A stretch of DNA of 64,000 bases from Ensifer adhaerens (GCF_002940685.1 NZ_PNFP01000006.1:62001-126000); one strand, 5' to 3'. Counted from the first letter of the stretch, positions 43,882-52,958 are shown. The notes: generated by a model not told the origin, from the sequence alone. Numbers and translations: made by a program.

Positions 43882-44224
43882 GCCCTGGCGCCTCGTCGGT
43901 TACCCAAGGGGAAAGGCCGGATCCGATCCCCGAAACAGAATTCTGACGCGTCATGATTGCAGGACTGGCTTGCGTGTGGCTTTTGCCCGCAACCCGGGCG
44001 TCGGCGCAGTTGCGCCTGATCGGAACGAACCCGCCGGCGGCGTTGACGAAACGGAAACCCTGACCGGTCGGCTTTTGCTAACCATCGAAAAACGCAAAGT
44101 TTTCTTAACCGCGAATTTTAAGTCGTTCGGAAAGGGCGCCGCCTATTCTCCCGCACATAGAGGACGAAAAGTCCCGACGAGAAGACCGGAAACCGGCTCT
44201 CAAGGAAAAACAAGGGCGATTGAA
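43882..44224. other. Intergenic region upstream of DUF1217 and DUF6101-like genes
   Basis: The 343-bp divergent gap has an AT-rich part at about 44085-44125 (AAAACGCAAAGTTTTCTTAA and AATTTTAAG), a probable promoter. I see no gene or repeat. Confidence 0.45.
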
Positions 44225-44791
44225 ATGCGCAACACACTCTCTCAACCCGCATGGGTCGAAAACACGCTCCGTCTTGATCCGCAGCGCTTTCCACAGCAGG
44301 CAAGCTACGCATTGCGTGGTCACACGGGTAATGTCACGATCAGCCTGGACGAGCGTGGCGCAGTTCTGCGCAAGGTGCTACCATCGAGCGGCCTGCCGCT
44401 TTCGATCGCATTGCCGGCGCGGGCATTCAAAGGGGTCGCGGCTCGCGCGATCGATCACGGCGACGGAGACGTTACAGTGACGCTGGAACTTCATCACGAC
44501 GACCCGGACCTCTGCGTCCCGCTGCTCGTCGCACACGATCTGTCCGACATCGCAGCCGACTGGCGCGCCTGGGCAGAAGCCTACCGCATTCCGATGCTGA
44601 TGGTCGAAGCGGACGGCGTGGCAAGGCCGCTCGAAGAGCATCTCGGTGACGTGCGCACGGCGCCCGTCAAGCCGCGCCGCCGCCACTCCTTCTTCGCAGA
44701 GCGCCGGCCGCGTTTCCTCGTGCGCCGTTCCACCGGCACGCTTGGCGTTCACATGAAGATCGACGGGCGCGAAATCATCGCCCGCAGTTAA
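44225..44791 (+). CDS. Hypothetical protein, DUF6101-like
   Basis: A 188-residue soluble protein with no signal peptide or membrane segment. The N-terminal part A-W-V-E-N-T-L-R-L-D-P-Q-R-F-P-Q and the C-terminal basic block R-R-R-H-S-F-F-A-E-R-R-P-R-F-L, then E-I-I-A-R-S, resemble a rhizobial family listed as DUF6101, as I recall. It has no known function. The ATG at 44225 has AAGG about 10 nt before. A 12-bp stem terminator follows 23 nt after the stop codon. Confidence 0.78.
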   Translation: MRNTLSQPAWVENTLRLDPQRFPQQASYALRGHTGNVTISLDERGAVLRKVLPSSGLPLSIALPARAFKGVAARAIDHGDGDVTVTLELHHDDPDLCVPLLVAHDLSDIAADWRAWAEAYRIPMLMVEADGVARPLEEHLGDVRTAPVKPRRRHSFFAERRPRFLVRRSTGTLGVHMKIDGREIIARS

Positions 44792-44814
44792 TTCCTGAAG
44801 CATACCTCCAGCAC

Positions 44815-44845
44815 AACAGCCGGCCGTTCCCTGCGGCCGGCTGTT
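44815..44845 (+). terminator. Terminator-like hairpin after the DUF6101-like gene
   Basis: AACAGCCGGCCG and its exact reverse complement form a 12-bp stem with a 7-nt loop (TTCCCTG), 23 nt past the stop codon. The U-run is weak (GGCGTTTGG). Confidence 0.7.
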
Positions 44846-45041
44846 GGCGTTTGGCGCCGACGCCACATCTGTCGGGGAAGCTGGGCGCGGCGCATCGCGC
44901 GCATAACCTTCGCGCTCCCACGGCGCGGGGCAACTTTCGCCTCCGCGGAGAATTGCCGGGATGTTCCCACGGAAACAGCCGCACCGCCTTCTTCGTGCCA
45001 TATCGGGTTCATAGCCAAGACCACGAAGAAGGAGAAACCCG

Positions 45042-45146
45042 ATGCGCAAGCACATCGCCTCAGCCGTTGCCGCCGTCCTGTCCAGCTTCCGTGCACGTCA
45101 CGAGGCAAAGAAGCGCAAGGCCGCCCGCGAGATCAGCTGGGCGTGA
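45042..45146 (+). CDS. Small basic protein of 34 residues
   Basis: A short frame with a near-consensus ribosome-binding site, AAGGAG, 8 nt before the ATG, encoding M-R-K-H-I-A-S-A-V-A-A-V-L-S-S-F-R, then A-R-H-E-A-K-K-R-K-A-A-R-E-I-S-W-A. It begins with a small hydrophobic helix and ends basic with a tryptophan. A terminator with U-run follows 49 nt after its stop. ATCGGGTT at 45002 pairs with AACCCGAT at 45036-45043, which covers the start codon, so the ribosome-binding site may lie in a loop. The function is unknown; conservation is untested. Confidence 0.6.
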   Translation: MRKHIASAVAAVLSSFRARHEAKKRKAAREISWA

Positions 45147-45195
45147 CACCTAGGCGGCCCGCCAAGGGCTAAACTGACGGTAAGACATGAAGACG

Positions 45196-45222
45196 ATCCT
45201 CCGCCGCGACGGAGGATTTTTC
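45196..45222 (+). terminator. Rho-independent terminator of the 34-residue gene
   Basis: ATCCTCCG and CGGAGGAT form an 8-bp stem with a 6-nt loop, followed by TTTT. It ends beside the ubiA stop codon on the opposite strand. Confidence 0.8.
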
Positions 45223-46180
45223 ATATCAGGCGCAGGAGAAGCGCCAGCACCAGCCCGGCAAAGACAATCAGGCCGACGATGCCGTTGAACTTGAACAGCG
45301 CCAGGCACTGCGCGGCATCGTGGATGTTCAACACCAGGATCTGATAGGTCAGCATCGCGGCTGCAACCACAAGGCCGAGATAGGCGAAGGCCCCTGCCCC
45401 GGCCGCAAGGAACGACAGGAAGACAAGCAGCGTCGCGATGCCATAGAGGCCGATCAGCCATGGCCGCGGATTTTCACCGAACCGGCGCGCCGTCGAGCGC
45501 ACGCCGATCAGTTCGTCGTCTTCCTTGTCCTGGTAGGCATAGATCGTGTCGTAGCCGATCGTCCAGGCGATGGCCGCGCCGTAAAGCAGAACGGCGGCAA
45601 GCGACAGCGTGCCGAATTCGGCAGTCCACCCCATCAATGCCCCCCACGAAAAGGCGAGCCCCAGGAAGAACTGCGGCCAATCGGTAAAGCGCTTGGCGAA
45701 GGGATAGATCGCGACGATTGCCAGCGACAGGATGCCGAGCACGATCGAGAAAGAGTTGAACTGTAGCAGCACGACGAGACCGGCGAGCGCCTGCAGCACC
45801 ATGAACACCTTGGCCTGAAGGCGCGAGACGCGGCCCGACGGCAGCGGCCGCGAGCGCGTGCGGGCCACTTCCATATCGATGTCGTGATCGACGATGTCGT
45901 TGTAGGTGCAGCCGGCGCCGCGCATGGCGATGGCGCCGACGGTGAAGAGGAAACAATGGAACAGGAAGCGGCCGAACGAGAAGGTACCGGCGCTTGCCGC
46001 TGCGCCCGATGCCAGGGCCACCGACCAGAGGCAGGGCAACAGCAGCAGTTGCCAGCCGATCGGGCGGTCCCAACGGGCCAGCTGCGCATAGGGCCAAAGC
46101 GCGCGCGGCAGCACGCGATAGACCCAATTGTTGGACGGCGCGTCCTGAACGCGGCCGGAATCGGCAGAGATTGTGTTCAT
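45221..46180 (-). CDS. ubiA: 4-Hydroxybenzoate polyprenyltransferase UbiA
   Basis: Integral membrane prenyltransferase that attaches the polyprenyl tail to 4-hydroxybenzoate in ubiquinone synthesis. The 319-residue protein has about eight to nine membrane helices and both aspartate-rich motifs: N94-D-I-V-D-H-D-I-D102 and Y-Q-D218-K-E-D-D222. R-S-R-P-L-P-S-G-R-V-S after motif 1 is typical. It converges with the small gene and its terminator. No other ubi gene is near. Confidence 0.95.
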   Translation of the reverse strand: MNTISADSGRVQDAPSNNWVYRVLPRALWPYAQLARWDRPIGWQLLLLPCLWSVALASGAAASAGTFSFGRFLFHCFLFTVGAIAMRGAGCTYNDIVDHDIDMEVARTRSRPLPSGRVSRLQAKVFMVLQALAGLVVLLQFNSFSIVLGILSLAIVAIYPFAKRFTDWPQFFLGLAFSWGALMGWTAEFGTLSLAAVLLYGAAIAWTIGYDTIYAYQDKEDDELIGVRSTARRFGENPRPWLIGLYGIATLLVFLSFLAAGAGAFAYLGLVVAAAMLTYQILVLNIHDAAQCLALFKFNGIVGLIVFAGLVLALLLRLI

Positions 46181-46254
46181 GTCCCTGTTTGACCCCGCAG
46201 GCCCGGCCGGTCAAGCGGCGAGATCGCCGCAGACCATGGGGCCCAAGCGCCAAA

Positions 46255-47061
46255 TCAGGGGAGCGTGAAGTCGAAGCGGTAGGTGGCCGACAGACCGACG
46301 AGCACCTGGTTGCGGCTGCCGCGCTCGCGAACGAGGCTGGAATCGGCCGCCGGACCAAGCAGGCGCTTGTATTCGGCATAGGCGCTGGTCTCGAGCTTTT
46401 CCGTCGCCTGCCAGGTGATCGCAGCACCGACGCCGGCGGAGCCGACGCCGCCATGCGGCGAGTATTCGTTGAGGCCCGAGGCTGCAGCCTCGCGGCCATT
46501 CACGCCGTAATAGGCCGTGTAATAGCCGCTGGTAGCCGCCGACAGGCGCGGGCCGCCGGAAATGCGCACATTGCTGCTGACATCGGTAAACGCGTCGGCC
46601 GCGACATCGGCAACGACGCCGTGGTGACTGCGAATGCCCTGGCGGACCTCGGCGCGCACACGCAGCCAGTCGGTCGGGTAGACTTCGGCAAAGCCGCCGG
46701 CTTCGCCGCCGAACTTGACCGGATCAAGTCCCTTGAGATCGCTGGACGTGTCGGCATCGCGCTCGAAGATCAGCTTGCCGACGAGACCGGCGCGGAAGCT
46801 GCCCTGGTCGACCAGCGCATAGGACATGTTGTCGTTGCGCGAGGAAAAGCGGACCGTGCTGCCGGCCTTTCCGAGCGAGATCAGCGGTGCCGCCTGGAAC
46901 ATGCGCTTGGAGGCGCCTTCGTATTTCGGGCCGTAGAAGCCGGTGGCGCCAACCTTCAGATACCAGTCTCCGGACCAGAAATACTGGCCGTCGCCGGCGG
47001 AGGCGGCATTTGCCGACAGAAAAAGGGTTCCAGAAAGGAGGAGAAGAGAACGGATACGCAA
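46255..47061 (-). CDS. MipA/OmpV-family outer-membrane protein
   Basis: A 268-residue beta-barrel protein with a signal peptide (1-22, ending A-S-A) and MipA/OmpV features: an N-terminal G-D-W-Y-L-K-V-G-A-T-G-F-Y-G-P-K-Y-E-G, and many alternating amphipathic strands ending near the C-terminus with Y-R-F-D-F-T-L-P. MipA was described as a scaffold for murein enzymes and OmpV as an immunogenic porin. The start is a TTG at 47061 with GGAG 7 nt before it. It lies 74 bp upstream of ubiA on the same strand. Confidence 0.85.
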   Translation of the reverse strand: MRIRSLLLLSGTLFLSANAASAGDGQYFWSGDWYLKVGATGFYGPKYEGASKRMFQAAPLISLGKAGSTVRFSSRNDNMSYALVDQGSFRAGLVGKLIFERDADTSSDLKGLDPVKFGGEAGGFAEVYPTDWLRVRAEVRQGIRSHHGVVADVAADAFTDVSSNVRISGGPRLSAATSGYYTAYYGVNGREAAASGLNEYSPHGGVGSAGVGAAITWQATEKLETSAYAEYKRLLGPAADSSLVRERGSRNQVLVGLSATYRFDFTLP

Positions 47062-47230
47062 GAAACAACTCCGGAAGATACATTCGCCGGGGCGAAATTG
47101 GCCGTGCCGTCGGGCCGAGGGAGGGAGATGGCAGGAACGGCACAGGGCGAGTTATTGCCCCTTGTTCCTACGATTCCGTTAACCAGGTCAATTCAGCCTT
47201 CGTTTCCCATGAGGGCCCGAGTGCCCTTGG

Positions 47231-48046
47231 TCACTGGCCGAGATAGGTCCTGAGATAGACGCTCGGCGGGCTGCCGAGCATGCGGCGAAACATGGTCGTA
47301 AAGGCCGCGACGTTCTCATAGCCGGCGTCGAGCGCCACGTTGATGATCGGCTCGCCGTCGGCAAGGAGTGGCAGCGAGGCGAAGATGCAGGCCTGCTGGC
47401 GCCAGGTGACGAAGCTGACGCCGGTCTCGTTGCGAAACAGCCGCGTGAACGACCGCCGGCTGAGGCTGAGCCGGTCCGCCCATTGATCGATGCTCGCCGA
47501 CGCCGACGGCGCCTGCAGGAACTGCCGGCAGAGCGCCGCCAGCCTCTCGTCGCGCGGGAACGGCAGGCCGAGCGGGCGCTCCTTCAGCCGCCCGATTTCC
47601 TCGAGCAGCAGATCCGTGACCAGTCGCTCACGCCGCTCCGACATGGTTTCGTTCTCGACGCTGACGAGGGCGTCGACAAGACTGCCGGCGAGCGGGTTGA
47701 TTTCCATGACCATCGGCCGCTCGGCGCGCAACAGGTCCGGCGCGAAGTAGATCGAATGCATGCGCACGTCGCTGATCATCTCGGCCGAATGCTCCATGCC
47801 GGCCGGGATCAGCAGTGCGTGGCCGGGCGGCACCATCCAGCGCCCGCGCTCGGTGCGCATCAGCACGACGCCGCCCCGCGCCCACCAGAGCTGGGTACGG
47901 GTGTGCTTGTGAAAGGGGACGAGCAGACCGGCATTGTAGTCCCGTCCGAGTGCGAGCACGGGGGCATTGCCTGTCTCGACCCAGTCGAGATTGCGGAAAT
48001 GGTCCTCGTCGGGAAGCTGCGGCAGCGGAAATCGGCGGATCGGCAT
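47231..48046 (-). CDS. AraC-family transcriptional regulator
   Basis: A 271-residue regulator with an N-terminal cupin sensor (F-H-K-H-T-R-T-Q-L-W-W-A, then P-P-G-H-A-L-L-I-P) and a C-terminal double helix-turn-helix (A-D-R-L-S-L-S-R-R-S-F-T-R-L-F, then V-A-L-D-A-G-Y-E-N-V-A-A-F). ATG 48046 is preferred to GTG 48055. It is divergent from the MFS exporter gene with 108 bp between starts, the usual arrangement for a regulator of that exporter. Effector unknown. Confidence 0.9.
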   Translation of the reverse strand: MPIRRFPLPQLPDEDHFRNLDWVETGNAPVLALGRDYNAGLLVPFHKHTRTQLWWARGGVVLMRTERGRWMVPPGHALLIPAGMEHSAEMISDVRMHSIYFAPDLLRAERPMVMEINPLAGSLVDALVSVENETMSERRERLVTDLLLEEIGRLKERPLGLPFPRDERLAALCRQFLQAPSASASIDQWADRLSLSRRSFTRLFRNETGVSFVTWRQQACIFASLPLLADGEPIINVALDAGYENVAAFTTMFRRMLGSPPSVYLRTYLGQ

Positions 48047-48154
48047 TTGGCCCACTCACGAAAGAATTCGACCAGATCACAAAAGCAGGCCAATCGCAAC
48101 CTCAGTACAGATAGCCACGCCGCATACAACCTTCGAGACGGCAAGGAATCTCCC

Positions 48155-49351
48155 ATGTCTACCGTGACCTCAACTTCCGGGATCTCCCCGGAAAAGACGG
48201 CCTTCTCCGTCATCCTCGCCGTCAGCTTCTGCCATATGCTGAACGACATCATGCAGTCGCTGCTGACAGCGCTCTATCCGCTGCTGAAAGCGAACTACTC
48301 GCTCGATTTCGTGCAGATCGGTCTCCTGACCTTCACCTTCCAGCTGACGGCATCGATGCTGCAGCCGGCCGTCGGTATCGTCACCGACCGCTGGGCGCTG
48401 CCCTATTCGTTGCCGCTCGCCATGTTGTCGACCTGCAGCGGCCTGATCCTGCTCGCCAATGCCCATGACTTCTGGGTGCTGCTCGTTGCCGCAAGCCTGA
48501 TCGGCGTCGGCTCGGCGATCTTCCATCCGGAATCCTCGCGCATCGCGCGCCTTGCCTCCGGCGGCCGCCACGGTCTGGCGCAGTCGCTGTTCCAGGTGGG
48601 CGGCAATGCCGGCAGCGCCATGGGCCCGCTGCTCGCCGCCTTCATCGTCATTCCCTTCGGCCAGGGCAGCCTCAGCTGGTTCTCGATCGTCGCGATCATC
48701 GGCTTCTTCGTGCTCTCCTGGGTCAGCACCTGGTATGTGCGCCATCGCCGCACCACCATGAGCCGTGCTGCACCGAGCCGCGCCCTGCCTCTGCCGAAGG
48801 GTCGGGTGATGTGGGCGGTTGCCGTGCTCGTGCTCTTGACGGCCACCAAGAACGTCTACATGGCGAGCATCTCCAGCTACTTCACCTTCTTCGTCATCGA
48901 GAAGTTCGGCATCGACGTGCAGCAGGCGCAGCTGATGCTGTTCCTGTTCCTCGGCGCAGCCGCTGCCGGCACCTTCCTCGGCGGCCCGATCGGCGACCGC
49001 TACGGTGCCCGCTTCGTCATCTGGTTCTCGATCCTCGGCGTCATCCCCTTCGCCCTGATCCTTCCCTATGCGAACCTCTTCTGGACCGGCGTGCTCTCCG
49101 TCGTCATCGGCCTGATCTTCTCCTCGGCCTTCTCGGCGATCGTCGTCTTCGCCCAGGAACTGGTGCCGGGCCGGGTCGGCCTGATCGCCGGCGTCTTCTT
49201 CGGTTTCGCCTTCGGCTTCGGCGGCATGGGGGCTGCCGTGCTCGGCATCTTCGCCGACCGGCAGGGCATCGAGTTCGTCTACACGATCTGCTCCTATCTG
49301 CCGCTGCTCGGCATCCTCACGATCCTCCTGCCGAAGATCCCGGCGCGCTAG
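48155..49351 (+). CDS. MFS exporter of the fosmidomycin-resistance (Fsr) type
   Basis: A 398-residue twelve-helix major-facilitator protein. The N-terminal V-S-F-C-H-M-L-N-D-I-M-Q-S-L-L-T-A-L-Y-P block, G-S-A-I-F-H-P-E-S-S-R and the C-terminal G-G-P-I-G-D-R-Y-G-A-R are hallmarks of the Fsr family, which exports fosmidomycin and other compounds. Natural substrates are unknown. The ATG at 48155 follows AAGGAA by 7 nt. The divergent AraC gene is a likely regulator. A 12-bp terminator stem follows. Confidence 0.88.
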   Translation: MSTVTSTSGISPEKTAFSVILAVSFCHMLNDIMQSLLTALYPLLKANYSLDFVQIGLLTFTFQLTASMLQPAVGIVTDRWALPYSLPLAMLSTCSGLILLANAHDFWVLLVAASLIGVGSAIFHPESSRIARLASGGRHGLAQSLFQVGGNAGSAMGPLLAAFIVIPFGQGSLSWFSIVAIIGFFVLSWVSTWYVRHRRTTMSRAAPSRALPLPKGRVMWAVAVLVLLTATKNVYMASISSYFTFFVIEKFGIDVQQAQLMLFLFLGAAAAGTFLGGPIGDRYGARFVIWFSILGVIPFALILPYANLFWTGVLSVVIGLIFSSAFSAIVVFAQELVPGRVGLIAGVFFGFAFGFGGMGAAVLGIFADRQGIEFVYTICSYLPLLGILTILLPKIPAR

Positions 49352-49381
49352 CATCTGAGGCCGAAGATATCCGGCAAACGC

Positions 49382-49411
49382 ACCGGGCGCCGCCATGCGG
49401 CGCCCGGTTTT
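49382..49411 (+). terminator. Rho-independent terminator of the MFS gene
   Basis: ACCGGGCGCCGC and GCGGCGCCCGGT form a 12-bp perfect stem with a 3-nt loop, ending in TTTTCGTTT, 30 nt after the stop codon. Confidence 0.85.
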
Positions 49412-49524
49412 CGTTTGCGCGGCGAACAGCACTTGGCACCCCCGTCACTCGTCGCAGCCCTACGTAATCATTCATCAATTTTTGCGCGCTACGGTCGTCT
49501 GCAGGGCTTGGGCAGGGGTATACA

Positions 49525-50565
49525 ATGCAGGGGCGAACGGCGATTCCGGCCTTACTGGCGACGTTGCTATTCGCAACGGCGGTAAAGGCCGAGACCCTGA
49601 ACCTGCTCATCTGGGAATCCTATATCGACCAGAAGATCCTCGACCGCTGGACGTCGATCACCGGCGTTTCGGTACACCAGGTCTATTACGACAGCGGCGA
49701 TACCCGCGACGAGGTGCTGGCCGATCCGAACAGTCGGGTCGATCTTGTCGTGACGGGCGAAAACAGCGCCGCCCTCTTCGGCCGCAAGGGCGTGCTCGAA
49801 AAGCTCGACGAGAGCAACGTCGCCTCGCTCAGGGACTATGACGAAAGCTGGCGCAAGCGCTGCTCCGGCCGGGGCCTGCCCTATCTCTGGGGCACGATGG
49901 GCATTCTCTACCGGTCGGATGTCGTGCCCGAAGCACCGACCTCCTGGCAGGACCTCATGCGTCCCACGCCCGCACTCGCCAAGCATGTGGCCATGTACGA
50001 CGACCACAACGAGGCCTTCGTCGCACCTTTGATGCTGCTTGGGCATTCGATCAACACCAACGACAGCGCCACGCTGAAAGCCGCCTTCACACTGATGAAG
50101 GAACAGGCCCCTTCCGTGCTCACCTACGAATACGTCATCAGCTCGATCCAGAACCCAACCGTCAGCAAGGACATCTACATGGCGCTCGGCTATAGCGGCG
50201 ACCAGCATGTCCTGAACGACAAGGCCGGAACGCCGGGCGTGTGGCGCTACGCCGTGCCCAAGGAGGGCACGCTTTCCTGGCTCGACTGCATGTCCGTCGT
50301 CGCCAATTCGCAAAACAAGGATCGGGCGCTGGCGTTGCTCGACTATCTCGGCTCGCCGGGAAGTGCGGCCGCCAACGCGCTCGCACTCAACATGCCGACG
50401 GCAAGCCGGGCGGCCCATGCACTGCTGCCGGAAGCTGTCCGCTCCGATCCGGCAATCTATCCCTCGCCCGACATTCTGGCCAAGAGCCAGTATCAACAGG
50501 AACTGTCCACAGAGTCGGTGCAGCTGCGCCGGCGCATCATCAGCACATTGGCGAATTTCCAGTGA
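49525..50565 (+). CDS. PotD-like periplasmic solute-binding protein (candidate NspS-type polyamine sensor)
   Basis: A 346-residue exported protein with a signal peptide (1-22, ending V-K-A) and the PotD/extracellular solute-binding fold: L-N-L-L-I-W-E-S-Y-I-D at the start of the mature chain, S-G-D-T-R-D-E-V, G-L-P-Y-L-W-G-T-M-G-I-L-Y-R and the N-K-D-R-A-L-A-L-L-D-Y-L block. No permease genes are near; instead it overlaps the next gene by 4 nt (GTGA). In Vibrio, NspS is such a stand-alone PotD homologue that controls the partner MbaA by binding norspermidine. The polyamine assignment is inference from this arrangement. Confidence 0.87.
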   Translation: MQGRTAIPALLATLLFATAVKAETLNLLIWESYIDQKILDRWTSITGVSVHQVYYDSGDTRDEVLADPNSRVDLVVTGENSAALFGRKGVLEKLDESNVASLRDYDESWRKRCSGRGLPYLWGTMGILYRSDVVPEAPTSWQDLMRPTPALAKHVAMYDDHNEAFVAPLMLLGHSINTNDSATLKAAFTLMKEQAPSVLTYEYVISSIQNPTVSKDIYMALGYSGDQHVLNDKAGTPGVWRYAVPKEGTLSWLDCMSVVANSQNKDRALALLDYLGSPGSAAANALALNMPTASRAAHALLPEAVRSDPAIYPSPDILAKSQYQQELSTESVQLRRRIISTLANFQ

Positions 50566-52931
50566 ACCTCGGCAAACGCGCGCTCATCCTGATCTTTCCC
50601 GTGGTGCTTGCCGGCTATCTGCTGGCGGCCGTCTCGGTCCACGTCACGCAGAGCCGCTCCATTCGCGCGCTCGAACATGCCAAGCTGTCGCAACGACTTG
50701 AACATGCGGCCGCTGTCTTCCAGAACGAGATCGGCCGCAGCAAAGGCTTTCTCAATGCGCTCTTGAACGGCAATTCGCTGCGCCAGTACGTTTCCGAAAC
50801 CGATTCGAGTTACCGGGCCAATGCGCTCGGCGTCCGGCTGCAGGAAAGCGTCAAGTCGCTGCTCGACGATCCGACGGGCTACGTTTCGCTGGCACTTCTG
50901 AGTTCGGAACTCAAGTCGGAATACTACTTCGAAAACAGCTGGGATCCGTTCGCCGAGATCGACGAGGCTCAGCTCAACCTCGCCCGCCGGCTGATCCGGG
51001 AAGACAAACTCGCTGACTGGACCTATCTCTACGAAGCCGGCCAGAGACCGCGCATCGTCTATTCCTTCTTCCTCGATCCCATCGCCTTTACCCGGCCGCT
51101 GCCGAGCAAGAAATCGAGCGCCCTGCTCGTTCAGGTCGCGATCCAGCCCGATCGTTTCCTCGACATGCAGCAGGCGCTGAAGAAGGAATACGGCTCCGAC
51201 ATCGTTCTGCAGCCCTGGCCGCAGGCGATTACCGACGACCTTTCGGCAAGCGTGCATCTCGGGCCATCGCTCTACGCGACGCTGACCGTTTCGAGCGAGC
51301 ATTTCGACGCGCTGATGGCGCGGCAGAAGTTCCTGCTGGCGCTCGGCGCCGTCGCCATGAGCCTGTTCTCGATCTGGCTGATCATCATGCTGATCCGCCG
51401 TTTCATCACCGATCCGATCGCCACGCTCGACGCCAATGTGATGGCGGTCATGGTGGGCGCGCGCGATGAAATCCGCGACATGGAAGAAAAGGGCGAAATC
51501 GGGCGGCTCACCGAAAACATTCGCGAACTGCACCGCCAGTCGGTGCAATCGCTGAAGCTCGTGCAGCGCAGCTCCTGGACCGATACGCTGACCGGGATCA
51601 GCAACCGCGGCCACTTCAATGCGCTTGCCGCCGGCGTCGTGCGCGAGGCGATCGCGGCCGGCGAGAAATGCAGCCTGCTGTTCATCGACATCGACAACTT
51701 CAAGTTCGTCAACGACAAGCACGGCCACGAGATCGGCGACGAACTCCTGAAGACACTGGCGACCCGTATCGCCGAGCGGGTCGACGCGATCACCGAACGG
51801 CGCGGCCAGAAGCCGGCCATCCTCGCCCGCCTCTCGGGCGACGAGTTTGCCGTGCTGGTGCGCTCGCGGCCGGGCGACGGGACGGTCCGGGAGATTTCGG
51901 CAGCCATTCTTTCGCTGTTCGAGGATGGCTTCGAAGTGTCGGACAAGCGCTATCCGGTGACGGCCAGCATCGGGGCTGCAATCTGCCCTGATGACGCCAC
52001 CAACCTCGCCGAACTGATCTCGAACGCCGATGCCGCGATGTATCAGGCCAAGACCAGCGGGAAGAACCGTTCGGCCCGCTACTCGCGCGCGCTTCACGAC
52101 AAGCGCACGCGGCTGCGCCAGATCCAGGACGAACTGCGTTCGCTCGATCCGGACGAGCAGTTCCATCTCGTCTACATGCCAATGGTCGATACCGAGGGCC
52201 GGGTCACCGGCTGCGAGGCGTTGCTGCGCTGGTACTCGCCGGTGCTTGGCAACGTCACCCCGGACGAATTCGTGCCGATCGCCGAAAGCTCGGGGCTGTT
52301 CACCAAGATCGATTGGTGGGTGATCAACAAGGCGATGTCCGATTGCCGCCAATTGAAAGCCCTGTTCGGCCCGGAAACGGTGCTCGCCATCAACATTTCC
52401 TCGGCCGAACTGCATTCCAAGGCGATCGCCGACCATTTCGCCGATTGCCTCGCGCGGCACGGCCTCGAGGCGCGATCGATCGAGATCGAACTCACCGAAA
52501 CCTTCGCCGTCAAGTTCAGCGACCAGCTTCGTCGCAACATCGATGCGCTGCGCCAGAACGGCTTCCGCCTTTCGATCGACGATTTCGGCGCCGGGTACAC
52601 GTCCGTGCAGCAGATCATCGAGTACACGGCCGACACCATCAAGCTCGACCGGGCGCTGGTGTCGAACCTCACCGCGTCGCAGTCGCTGCCGGTGTTGAAG
52701 GCGCTGATTGCGCTCTGCCACGCCAAGGACGTCGCGGTCGTCGGAGAGGGCATCGACACGCCGGAGAAGCTCTCCATGCTGACGGCCGCCGGCTGCGATC
52801 TGTTCCAGGGCTACCTCATCAGCAAGCCGCTGCCGATCGAGGATCTGGCAATCTGGGCGCTGACGCGCACCGCCCGCTACGCGCACGACGACGGACAGGA
52901 CGATCATCACGGCCGTCAGGCCATCGCCTGA
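50562..52931 (+). CDS. Membrane GGDEF-EAL protein (candidate MbaA-type c-di-GMP enzyme)
   Basis: A 789-residue sensor: membrane helix 8-28, periplasmic domain 30-260, second helix about 263-287, HAMP-like linker, GGDEF domain (about 340-500) and EAL domain (about 520-775). The GGDEF site reads L-S-G-D-E-F with D-I-D-N-F-K-F-V-N-D; no upstream R-x-x-D inhibitory site is seen. The EAL site is G-C-E-A-L-L-R-W with E-L-T-E-T, D-D-F-G-A-G-Y-T-S and K-L-D-R, so both enzymes look intact. The GTG start overlaps the upstream solute-binding gene. Likely output is biofilm or motility control. Confidence 0.92.
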   Translation: MNLGKRALILIFPVVLAGYLLAAVSVHVTQSRSIRALEHAKLSQRLEHAAAVFQNEIGRSKGFLNALLNGNSLRQYVSETDSSYRANALGVRLQESVKSLLDDPTGYVSLALLSSELKSEYYFENSWDPFAEIDEAQLNLARRLIREDKLADWTYLYEAGQRPRIVYSFFLDPIAFTRPLPSKKSSALLVQVAIQPDRFLDMQQALKKEYGSDIVLQPWPQAITDDLSASVHLGPSLYATLTVSSEHFDALMARQKFLLALGAVAMSLFSIWLIIMLIRRFITDPIATLDANVMAVMVGARDEIRDMEEKGEIGRLTENIRELHRQSVQSLKLVQRSSWTDTLTGISNRGHFNALAAGVVREAIAAGEKCSLLFIDIDNFKFVNDKHGHEIGDELLKTLATRIAERVDAITERRGQKPAILARLSGDEFAVLVRSRPGDGTVREISAAILSLFEDGFEVSDKRYPVTASIGAAICPDDATNLAELISNADAAMYQAKTSGKNRSARYSRALHDKRTRLRQIQDELRSLDPDEQFHLVYMPMVDTEGRVTGCEALLRWYSPVLGNVTPDEFVPIAESSGLFTKIDWWVINKAMSDCRQLKALFGPETVLAINISSAELHSKAIADHFADCLARHGLEARSIEIELTETFAVKFSDQLRRNIDALRQNGFRLSIDDFGAGYTSVQQIIEYTADTIKLDRALVSNLTASQSLPVLKALIALCHAKDVAVVGEGIDTPEKLSMLTAAGCDLFQGYLISKPLPIEDLAIWALTRTARYAHDDGQDDHHGRQAIA

Positions 52932-52933
52932 AT

Positions 52934-52958
52934 GGTGGCGATTGCGAGAATCGCCACC
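52934..52958 (+). terminator. Hairpin after the GGDEF-EAL gene
   Basis: GGTGGCGATT and AATCGCCACC form a 10-bp perfect stem with a 5-nt loop just past the stop codon. No U-run follows immediately. Confidence 0.6.
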
